A program made the position numbers and the translations under genes. A DNA stretch of 5,720 bases from Desulfobulbaceae bacterium (GTDB lineage: Bacteria > Desulfobacterota > Desulfobulbia > Desulfobulbales > Desulfobulbaceae), in the NCBI GenBank assembly GCA_011322715.1, contig DRLX01000116.1, forward strand, positions 1-5,720, given 5' to 3'. How positions within the stretch are numbered: position 1 is the stretch's first letter; each line of letters begins with the position of its first letter. Below the pieces are notes generated by a model that worked only from the letters and a program-made list of their open reading frames with translations, searched no databases and was not told the origin of the DNA. Below, one piece after another: positions 1 to 5,688 of this stretch.

Positions 1-130
1 CTTGAAAAATTGCTATTTTGCCCAATTTCTGTGTCACAGTAAAAAATAAAATGCTCACATATGCATAATATGCTGCGCTTTTATTTTTCACTGTTCCTTG
101 AACTTGAACAAAATATCTAATTTTTCAAGG
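1..130. repeat. Imperfect palindrome, copy A of a two-copy structured element
   Basis: Two arms of about 51 bases fold onto each other. Bases 1-11 pair perfectly with 119-129, 14-29 pair with 100-115 (13 of 16), and 36-51 pair with 79-94 (15 of 16). A small inner stem, 58-62 with 68-72, closes a 5-base loop. The left box TTTTGCCCAATTTCT (16-30) and right box starting CCTTGAAC (96-117) recur in copy B at 515-529 and 578-599. The inner arms differ in sequence between copies yet still pair, so structure seems conserved more than sequence. The left end may lie outside the window, because base 1 is already paired. It ends 21 bases before the PilZ-like gene. It could be a MITE-like or REP-like repeat, a folded recombination site, or a structured RNA. 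The palindrome is directly visible; its nature is inference. Confidence 0.85.
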
Positions 131-151
131 TACCCCATAAGAGAGGAATAG

Positions 152-433
152 GTGATGACTTCCAAAGAACGGCGTTCCTGTAAAAGGGCTCGATTGAACC
201 ACCCCGTAATGATGGGTATTAATGGTCGGATTGTGCGTCTGGCTGAAATTCTTGATGCCGGTGAAAGAGGTTTGCGTGTACGGGTGACCGGTCAGTCGGG
301 CCTGCAGGTCGGGCATGAGGTCGAGATATTCAGTCTGTCGGCCTATAAACGAATAGATGCCTCTAAGTTGCAGTGCAGTATCGCCTGGCAGGATAGTGAC
401 AACTTTGAGGTTGGGTTGAGGTATATTCAATAG
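152..433 (+). CDS. Small PilZ-domain-like protein
   Basis: A 93-residue single-domain protein. It resembles the PilZ fold, which binds cyclic di-GMP in many bacteria. An Arg-rich N-terminus has RRSCKR (residues 7-12), matching the RxxxR motif. DAGERG at 35-40 sits where the family has (D/N)xSxxG, with Gly in place of Ser. The C-terminal pattern, a Trp in a beta strand followed by VGLRYI, matches the usual V-x-W and I-G-L-x-F ending. The length fits a stand-alone PilZ domain. The start is GTG at 152 or ATG at 155; both are served by the purine-rich GAGAGGA at 141-147. There are no membrane segments or partner domains. The gene is alone between two palindromic elements and has no obvious operon partner. 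Family membership is by pattern recognition. Nucleotide binding is uncertain because of the Ser to Gly change. It could act on motility or exopolysaccharide through a partner, but the context does not say which. Confidence 0.7.
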   Translation: MMTSKERRSCKRARLNHPVMMGINGRIVRLAEILDAGERGLRVRVTGQSGLQVGHEVEIFSLSAYKRIDASKLQCSIAWQDSDNFEVGLRYIQ

Positions 434-475
434 TTGTCTGACGGATTTTGAATGTGTTCTTTTTTCGTGGCCTTT

Positions 476-636
476 ATGGACTGTGCAAAAATAACTGCAA
501 CATCCTGCTTGCCCTTTTGCCCATTTTCTACGTTGCGTAAAGAGCTGAATAGAAGAGACTATGCAACTCCTTACGCGCCTTGAAAATGAACAAAATTTCA
601 GCGCAAAATTGTTACATTTATTTCCTTACAGCCCCT
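476..636. repeat. Imperfect palindrome, copy B of the structured element
   Basis: Same design as the element at 1-130. Bases 515-528 pair with 582-595 (12 of 14) and 535-544 with 567-576 (9 of 10). Outward, 496-502 pairs with 610-616 (6 of 7), 489-494 with 618-623, and 481-484 with 628-631. The left box TTTTGCCCATTTTCT (515-529) and the right box beginning CCTTGAAAATGAACAAAAT (578-596) match copy A. The stem between the boxes has a different sequence. The element fills most of the 234-base gap between the PilZ-like gene and the M48 protease gene. No separate terminator or promoter was recognised there, so this hairpin may affect transcription past the PilZ-like gene. Boundaries are approximate, because pairing fades outward. 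Confidence 0.8.
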
Positions 637-667
637 TAGTCTCTTTTTCCGGCAGGATGGGTGACCG

Positions 668-1945
668 GTGTGGCCGCCATTTGCATTCTGTCGGCAATTT
701 TCGTGTATTGTGAACAGTTATCTCATTTTTATTCTTGCTGTCCTGGTTGTCGGTTATCTACTTGATCTAAGTGTTTCACTGCTTACCCTCCGCTCTCTTG
801 ATCCTGAGCTTCCCGGAGAGTTCGTCGGTATCTATGATCCTGATGAGTATGCACGTTCCCAGGAATACACGCAGGTGACGACCCGTTTCGGCGTTTTGCA
901 GTCCTCCGTCATGCTGCCGATAACCGTTGCCTTTATCCTGTTGGGCGGCTTTAATACCCTGGATATCTATGCTCGGAGCCTGGGCTTCTCGCAGGTCCCG
1001 ACCGGCCTGATTTTTACCGGCCTGCTCCTGCTGCTCGGTTTTCTGGTACAGCTTCCTTTTTCTCTCTATTCAACCTTCGGTATTGAGAATCGTTTTGGCC
1101 TCAACAGGACAACCGCGAAAACCTTTGGTCTGGATATTTTGAAAACGATGTTACTTGCGGTGCTGCTGGGTGGACCGCTCCTGGCCCTTGTCTTTTGGTT
1201 TTTTCAGCGGGGTAGCGGCATGGCCTGGGTCTATTGCTGGCTGCTGGTTGCGGCTTTTACCATTCTGATGCAGTTTATTGCCCCGGTCGTCATTTTACCG
1301 CTGTTTAACCGCTTTACTCCACTGGAAGATGGTCCCTTACGCGAGGCAATAACCGCCTATGCAAAGCGGCGGAAATTTCCCCTGCAGGGGGTCTATACAA
1401 TGGATGGCTCCAGGCGTTCCAACAGACTTAATGCCTTTTTTACCGGCTTTGGCCGTTTCCGCAGGATTGTCTTTTTTGACACCCTGTTGGAGAAAATGGA
1501 GAAGAATGAAATTGTTGCTATCCTTGCTCATGAAATGGGGCATTGGAAGAAAAAACATATCCTGAAGATGACGGTGACCTCTCTCCTGCAGACCGGCTTC
1601 ATGTTTGCCTTACTGTCTCTGTTTATAGACAATAAAGGACTGTTCGTCGCCTTTTCCATGGACCATGTTTCCGTTTATGCCGGGCTTGTCTTCTTTGGAT
1701 TTCTCTATTCGCCGATTTCAACGCTCCTCTCCATTCTGACCAACAGCATCTCCCGCAGGTATGAATATGAGGCCGATGCATATGCGGTTGCCTCGACCGG
1801 CCTGGGCGAAGAGTTGATCATGGGGCTGAAAAAACTCTGTCGGGCAAATATGGCCAATTTGACGCCCCACCCCCTGCAGGTGTTTCTCAATTGTTCGCAT
1901 CCACCTGTTGTCGAGCGTATTCGGGCCATAAGATCCCTGCGGTAA
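668..1945 (+). CDS. Ste24/CAAX-prenyl-protease-type M48 membrane metalloprotease
   Basis: A membrane zinc endopeptidase of family M48A, related to yeast Ste24. The zinc site is HEMGH at residues 288-292, with the third ligand E368 in EADAYA (368-373). The Ste24 signature region DGSRRSNRLNAFFTG (246-260), then RIVFFDTLL, precedes it. About seven hydrophobic segments are visible, near 16-37, 80-98, 113-135, 157-178, 187-212, 303-320 and 337-356. The length of 411-425 residues is normal for the family. Start choice: GTG at 668 is the most upstream possible and has AGGA 10 bases before it. Family alignment favours GTG at 710 (giving MNSYLIFIL), which has no visible ribosome site. Its stop codon overlaps the start of the next gene (TAATG). 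Bacterial members are thought to act in membrane protein quality control rather than prenyl-protein processing. The substrate here is unknown. All catalytic residues are present. Confidence 0.95.
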   Translation: MWPPFAFCRQFSCIVNSYLIFILAVLVVGYLLDLSVSLLTLRSLDPELPGEFVGIYDPDEYARSQEYTQVTTRFGVLQSSVMLPITVAFILLGGFNTLDIYARSLGFSQVPTGLIFTGLLLLLGFLVQLPFSLYSTFGIENRFGLNRTTAKTFGLDILKTMLLAVLLGGPLLALVFWFFQRGSGMAWVYCWLLVAAFTILMQFIAPVVILPLFNRFTPLEDGPLREAITAYAKRRKFPLQGVYTMDGSRRSNRLNAFFTGFGRFRRIVFFDTLLEKMEKNEIVAILAHEMGHWKKKHILKMTVTSLLQTGFMFALLSLFIDNKGLFVAFSMDHVSVYAGLVFFGFLYSPISTLLSILTNSISRRYEYEADAYAVASTGLGEELIMGLKKLCRANMANLTPHPLQVFLNCSHPPVVERIRAIRSLR

Positions 1946-3078
1946 TGGCTGCATCAGAGATCGGTGACCGGCTCAGGTCGGCCTGGTTACAGCAGCTGCA
2001 ACGGGAATATGACAATATCTGTTTTCAGTACCGGCTCACGTTGCAGGCGCCTGTTTTCGAATTGACCAATTCTTCAATGATTCTCGGTTCCTGGAACGGC
2101 AGCTATCACCTGCTTTCGCTCTCCGCCCATCTTATTGCCGCCTCTCCCTGGGCGGTCACCATTCAGGTCTTGAAACATGAAATGGCCCATCAGATTTGCT
2201 GGGAATATTTTTCTTCAAATGATGGCGGCCATGGGAAATGTTTTCAACAGGCGTGCGCCATGGTGGGCTTAAGCGGAGATTTTTGCAGCGCAAAAGCGGA
2301 TTGCTCGGGGCCGCCGCCGGAAGAAACGGCCTGCGCCGGTCCTCAAACCGAACAGGGAAGAAAGGTGCTTGCCCGGGTCGAGAAACTGCTGGCACTGGCC
2401 GCCTCCGACAACGAGCATGAAGCGGCTCTGGCCATGCAGCGGGCCGGAGAGATTCTGTTGCGTTATAATCTCCAGTTACCGACATCCGGGCAGGGAGAAT
2501 ATGAACATCGTTGTCTCAATACGGGTAGGCGGAGAATGCCGGGCCATTTGCGTGAAATTTGCGCCTTGCTGCAGGAATTTTTTCCGGTGCGGGTGGTCTG
2601 TGGTTCGATCTATGAGCCGTTGGATGATGTGCAGGTGCGTACCATTGAACTCCTGGGGCGTCCGGAAAATGTGGCCGTGGCCGAGCATTGTTATATCTTT
2701 CTGACAAGGAAAATGGATGTACTCTGGCAGGAAAACAGAAAACAATTTGCCGGTGGCGGTCTGCGGGCAAGAAACAGTTATTCCCATGGTCTTTTGGCGG
2801 GCTTTCGCGAAAAATTAAAGGCATCGGCGCTGCCGCAGGGGAAGGGAACAGCTTTCGGCGCACAGGAGAGCAGCTCGGCACAGCTTATTGTTCAGTCGGA
2901 CAATGGTCTGGATGCCTTTGTCAATGCAACCTTTCCCCGACTTCATAAAAAACGGGGACGAACAAGGAATCTTCATGGCGAAGCCTATCGGCAGGCGTTG
3001 GCCACCGGCCGTTTACTTGTTCTGAATCGGGTTGTGGAAGGCGTTGCGGCAGAAGGTGGTCTGCTGGGATCAGGTTGA
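1945..3078 (+). CDS. SprT-like zinc metallopeptidase-like protein with DUF2786 domain
   Basis: A soluble 377-residue protein. The N-terminal part carries a SprT-like zinc site: HEMAH at residues 78-82 and H96 in GGHGKCF, matching the family's later HGxxF ligand. A Cys/Pro-rich linker (about 110-137) leads to a DUF2786 helix pair at 139-176, recognisable by KLLALA followed by EAALAMQRAGEILLRY. The region beyond about 190 is alpha/beta-looking and ends in a basic stretch; I do not recognise a named domain there. The ATG at 1945 is chosen because it overlaps the preceding stop as TAATG, indicating translational coupling to the M48 gene. The frame stays open upstream to 1891, but that stretch lies within the M48 gene. 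Its end overlaps the convergent kinase gene by 9 bases. SprT/Spartan relatives cleave or bind DNA-associated proteins; whether this one is a protease is unproven. Confidence 0.85.
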   Translation: MAASEIGDRLRSAWLQQLQREYDNICFQYRLTLQAPVFELTNSSMILGSWNGSYHLLSLSAHLIAASPWAVTIQVLKHEMAHQICWEYFSSNDGGHGKCFQQACAMVGLSGDFCSAKADCSGPPPEETACAGPQTEQGRKVLARVEKLLALAASDNEHEAALAMQRAGEILLRYNLQLPTSGQGEYEHRCLNTGRRRMPGHLREICALLQEFFPVRVVCGSIYEPLDDVQVRTIELLGRPENVAVAEHCYIFLTRKMDVLWQENRKQFAGGGLRARNSYSHGLLAGFREKLKASALPQGKGTAFGAQESSSAQLIVQSDNGLDAFVNATFPRLHKKRGRTRNLHGEAYRQALATGRLLVLNRVVEGVAAEGGLLGSG

Positions 3079-3597
3079 TGCAGGATCGGTATCGTGCAGG
3101 CGGTTGAGAATTTCACGGGCAATATCTTCAGGACTGCCGGTGTCTGCAGGTATTCGCAACTTCGCCCATTTGTGATAGAGGGGCTTGCGGGCGTAAAAGA
3201 GGTCCCGAAAGCTGCCGATGCCGGGATTTATCAGTCCACGTGTGTTCTGGTTGTGGACCCGTTGTTCAAGGGTGGAAAGAGGGGCCTCAAGGAGAATGAG
3301 AGGGCCGGTTGTCTGCAGGTGGGCCATACCTGCCTCGCTATAAATGGCGCTGCCGCCTGTAGCCACTATTAACCCTTGCGGCGTTATGCTGAGGAGCGTC
3401 TTTTCTTCGATCCGTTGAAAGGCATCGTTTCCGACCTGGTCCAGATATTCCTGCAGCCCCATTCCCACCTGTTCGGTTATCAGATCGTCGGTATCAAGAA
3501 ATTTTCTCCCGCAAATGTGGGCAAGAGCATGACCGACAGTGGATTTTCCCACACCGGCCATTCCGATGAGAATTATATTGAAAAAAGTAGGTCGCAT
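3070..3597 (-). CDS. Shikimate-kinase-like P-loop kinase with altered substrate site
   Basis: A cytoplasmic 175-residue protein with the shikimate kinase fold and typical length. Walker A is GMAGVGKST (residues 12-20). DTDD at 35-38 supplies the Mg/substrate Asp. ATGGSAIY (79-86) sits at the GGG substrate loop, R120 lies in the lid region, and R137 in ARKPLY matches the second shikimate-binding Arg. Two substitutions stand out. The FRxxE motif, whose Arg grips the shikimate carboxylate, reads FQRIE (60-64), and GGG reads GGS (81-83). True shikimate kinase makes shikimate 3-phosphate in aromatic amino acid synthesis, but these changes leave the substrate uncertain. ATG at 3597 is preferred because it lies about 44 bases past a likely transcription start and gives the standard N-terminus. 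A GTG at 3642 would add 15 residues. No aro neighbours are present. The 3' end overlaps the convergent SprT-like gene. Confidence 0.85.
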   Translation of the reverse strand: MRPTFFNIILIGMAGVGKSTVGHALAHICGRKFLDTDDLITEQVGMGLQEYLDQVGNDAFQRIEEKTLLSITPQGLIVATGGSAIYSEAGMAHLQTTGPLILLEAPLSTLEQRVHNQNTRGLINPGIGSFRDLFYARKPLYHKWAKLRIPADTGSPEDIAREILNRLHDTDPAST

Positions 3598-3647
3598 TAT
3601 CAAAACAGTTGGATTTTCCTTGCCGTATGTGTAGAAATACACTACGT

Positions 3648-3675
3648 ATTATAAAGTTTTAGCCAGTTATTGAAG
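3648..3675 (-). promoter_or_regulatory. Probable sigma70-type promoter of the kinase gene
   Basis: On the minus strand a perfect TATAAT lies at 3653-3648. A weak -35 candidate, TTCAAT, is at 3675-3670, with a 16-base spacer. Transcription would start near 3641, giving a leader of about 44 bases before the ATG at 3597. This supports the internal ATG over the GTG at 3642. The -10 is strong and the -35 matches consensus at only about three positions. Confidence 0.5.
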
Positions 3676-3878
3676 ATCGTCTGTTTCGCTCCGTTTGTTC
3701 AGGCGCTTTTTGCAATAATAAAGACAAGTTATGGTGTGCGGTCGGCTCTGTCCCAGTAGGTTTTTTTGAGGAGCTTTGACTGTGGACTTTCGCATAAGCC
3801 GCCTTATACAGTGAAACTGATCTTCAGGCACGAATTTCTTAGCCTGTGGCCTGTCTTCTTTTAATAATTCGGTCCGAT

Positions 3879-3883
3879 GGAGG
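3879..3883 (+). promoter_or_regulatory. Ribosome binding site that sets the start of the coiled-coil gene
   Basis: GGAGG, 8 bases before the ATG at 3892. An upstream in-frame ATG at 3877 overlaps this site and has no ribosome site of its own, so 3892 is the better start. Confidence 0.8.
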
Positions 3884-3891
3884 GACGACCA

Positions 3892-5022
3892 ATGAAATCC
3901 AATCAACTGCGATCACCACTGATCAGCTCGGCCATTCTCCTTGCTGTCTTTTCTCTGATTGTTTATTTTACCCTGACTTCACCGGAAGGGTCCGTGTTTA
4001 ATTCTTTTGGTTCCATTGTTGTACTGCTCCTTCGCACTATTCAGCTTACCATAGGACTTGCCCTGGCCCTGATAGTTTCTCTTGCTGTTTTAATAGGGAT
4101 ATTTCTGGGAGCTGTGGCGCTTGTCAATCCCTCCGCCTCTTCAAGGATGTATGAAGGGTTGCGGCAGACCATCCGAAGCTGGTTGACACCTCTTGCCGGA
4201 CTGTTCAAATCCGATAAGGGTGAGCAGCTTAAAGAGGAACTGACAGCCTTTGGCGCAACCTTGAAAACCGATTTTTCCCGTATGGTTGCGCCACTTAAGA
4301 AAGAACTGACTGAGGTGCAGGGAAATCTGGAAGGCAAGGTTTCCGCTTTACGCGGCAAATTGAGCGAGGTCGAGGAGAGCGTTGCCGATAAGGCATCCGT
4401 TGAACAGGTGGAAACGGTCACTGCAGAGGTCGCGGCTGTAAGTGAAACCTTAGCCGGAACCGAGGCGAGTGTGAAAACACTTACCGCTAAGGTGGAACAG
4501 GTCGGCGCTCCGGATCCGGGGCAGATTCTGGGTGATCTTCCCGCCCGTCTGGAAGCGCTTGAACAAAAACAGGATCCTGAGGCTGTTGATCTCCAGCCGA
4601 TAGAAGAAAAAATCAGTAGTCTTCAGGCTGAAATCAATAAGGTAACACAGCCTCTTGAAGAAAAGATTGCCGCGCTCACCGAGGAAATCACAAACTTGAA
4701 AGCAGCTCCGGCAGATAGGGAAACGACTGCTCAGCCTGTGGTTGAGGAAAAGAAAGCCGGTAAGACGGAAAAAAAGAGTGAACCTGCTAAGACTGCTTCC
4801 AAGGCCGATGATGACGAGCATCGGCTGTTAACGTATTTCACCGATGCGGCTGAAAAGAAAAAATTGGCGGATCTGGTTGGTCAGACCCTGAAAAAAGATA
4901 TGACCTATGCCCAGGTCACCAAGTTTCTGGTCAAGAAGATGGGTAAGGAAGGTGGTAAAATTATCAGTGAACATCCTTCTCTGGCAAAGGATTATATCCG
5001 TCAGTGCCGACGAAAAGGTTGA
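3892..5022 (+). CDS. Membrane-anchored coiled-coil protein of unknown function
   Basis: I do not recognise this 376-residue protein as a named family. The N-terminus has a hydrophobic segment at about 11-28, and a second long hydrophobic stretch at 41-78 that could be one long helix or a tight pair. From about 111 to 270 it is charged, heptad-like and helical, rich in Glu, Lys, Leu, Ala and Val, and includes an 18-residue tandem duplication (235-270). A Lys/Glu/Ala-rich linker (271-308) joins a compact basic C-terminal segment (309-376) that looks folded. The layout suggests an inner-membrane anchor with a long cytoplasmic stalk and a C-terminal binding module. A role in envelope organisation, chromosome or complex tethering is only a guess. 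The gene is monocistronic: a strong terminator follows 38 bases after the stop, and the gene upstream points away. The 290-base gap before it holds the kinase promoter on the other strand; no convincing promoter for this gene was seen. Confidence 0.85.
   Translation: MKSNQLRSPLISSAILLAVFSLIVYFTLTSPEGSVFNSFGSIVVLLLRTIQLTIGLALALIVSLAVLIGIFLGAVALVNPSASSRMYEGLRQTIRSWLTPLAGLFKSDKGEQLKEELTAFGATLKTDFSRMVAPLKKELTEVQGNLEGKVSALRGKLSEVEESVADKASVEQVETVTAEVAAVSETLAGTEASVKTLTAKVEQVGAPDPGQILGDLPARLEALEQKQDPEAVDLQPIEEKISSLQAEINKVTQPLEEKIAALTEEITNLKAAPADRETTAQPVVEEKKAGKTEKKSEPAKTASKADDDEHRLLTYFTDAAEKKKLADLVGQTLKKDMTYAQVTKFLVKKMGKEGGKIISEHPSLAKDYIRQCRRKG
4594..4701 (+). repeat. Tandem 18-codon duplication inside the coiled coil
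   Basis: Two adjacent 54-base units, 4594-4647 and 4648-4701, encode QPIEEKISSLQAEINKVT and QPLEEKIAALTEEITNLK. Protein similarity is clear, while the DNA has diverged, so this is an old duplication that keeps the coiled-coil phase rather than a recent slippage event. Confidence 0.75.
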
Positions 5023-5060
5023 TGACGGACTAAACTAAAGAACGACACAAATCAACAAGG

Positions 5061-5093
5061 GCCGCAGCATTTATAAATGTTGCGGCTTTTTTT
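5061..5093 (+). terminator. Strong rho-independent terminator
   Basis: A GC-headed stem, GCCGCAGCATT (5061-5071) pairing with AATGTTGCGGC (5076-5086), has one G-T wobble and a 4-base loop. It is followed by seven T (5087-5093). It lies 38 bases after the stop at 5022 and ends the coiled-coil gene's transcript. Confidence 0.93.
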
Positions 5094-5141
5094 GTGGCAT
5101 GTGAAAACCTGTGAGAGGTGCGGGACCCGTCATTCGGGTTT

Positions 5142-5591
5142 TTAAAACGTTGAATTGCAAGGTGACTCAATGACAGGCGTCGTCAATATATGGAGAAGGA
5201 CGACCGTGATATTTTCCCTGTTTCCGGACTCGTTTGCGGCGTTAATCAATAAGCAGGTAAGGTGTAATTTGTTGGTAGTTTTTTTCCTGAAAAACGTTTG
5301 TATTTTTCCATGGATCGGTATGGTCGTTAACCCATCGGAACAGAGCATGATGCCGTCTCCTCCCTGTATGTCGTGCTCCTGTTCACTGAGCAGATTGTCT
5401 TGGTAGATCTATTCCATCAGCGAGTGGTCGCGCGTGCACTTGCTGAGTGTTGTCCATTCCAATGATACATGAGGCTGTCCACGACTTTTGCCGACGCCAT
5501 CGGTCAGGCGGAAAATACCTTTGTCGGGCAACAGGAGAAAGTCGTCCTCGTTGTTTCTTCCTTCGTCTTCATAACAGGATAAATTTTCGTA
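5142..5591 (-). pseudogene. Relic of a PP2C-family (PPM) serine/threonine phosphatase
   Basis: Read on the minus strand in a single frame, this stretch preserves the PP2C landmarks in order. GRNNEDDF (5561-5538) matches the N-terminal R-x-x-N-E-D motif. DGVG (5501-5490) matches the metal-binding DGMGG. TRDHSL (5435-5418) matches the T-x-DHS motif. GDGIMLCSDGLT (5360-5325) matches GDxLLLCSDGLT, and GNRENITVV (5225-5199) matches GGxDNITVV. Such enzymes dephosphorylate Ser/Thr in bacterial signalling using two metal ions. The copy is broken. A TAG at 5411-5409 interrupts it. Only about 18 codons separate DGVG from TRDHSL where over 100 are usual, and the segment before LCSDGLT is also shortened. 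No start codon precedes the first motif in frame, since TAA lies at 5594-5592. The last motif has Glu for the metal-binding Asp. The relic occupies the otherwise geneless end of the window. Original function is inferred by family; the decay is directly visible. Confidence 0.8.
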
Positions 5592-5669
5592 TTATATTGC
5601 TGCGGAATCTTAAAAACCAGGCGGCTTTTTAGCGGTGGCGATATATTCGGCCCGAACCACGGCTGTTGG

Positions 5670-5688
5670 AAAAAAGGGCCATGGCCCT
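5670..5688 (-). other. Short perfect palindrome with T run (terminator-like, minus strand)
   Basis: AGGGCCATGGCCCT (5675-5688) is a perfect 14-base palindrome. On the minus strand it is followed by six T (5675-5670, sharing one base). The stem is only 5 pairs with a 4-base loop, so it would be a weak terminator. It lies upstream of the phosphatase relic and could end a gene entering from beyond the window. No gene was recognised between 5592 and 5720. Confidence 0.3.

Noticed and set aside
125..430. 101-codon open frame antisense to the PilZ-like gene
   Set aside because: It mirrors the PilZ-like gene, has no recognisable domain and runs into palindrome copy A; best explained as a shadow frame.
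1..636. Canonical integron attC sites
   Set aside because: The palindromes and cassette-like layout invite the comparison, but the core GTTRRRY / RYYYAAC boxes are not present at the arm ends, and no integrase is in the window.
3776..3810. Promoter for the coiled-coil gene (TTGACT with TATACA)
   Set aside because: The -35-like TTGACT is good, but the nearest -10-like sequence is 23 bases away, too far for a standard spacer.
3667..3906. 79-codon minus-strand open frame between the kinase and coiled-coil genes
   Set aside because: No domain was recognised, its start overlaps the ribosome site of the coiled-coil gene, and the kinase promoter lies just beyond its end.
5155..5406. 83-codon plus-strand open frame after the terminator
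   Set aside because: The opposite strand here carries clear PP2C motifs, so this frame is a shadow of the relic.
5409..5411. TAG read through as pyrrolysine in an intact PP2C gene
   Set aside because: Pyrrolysine is known in some sulfate reducers, but the gene also lacks large segments, a start codon and the last metal-binding Asp, so decay is the simpler reading.
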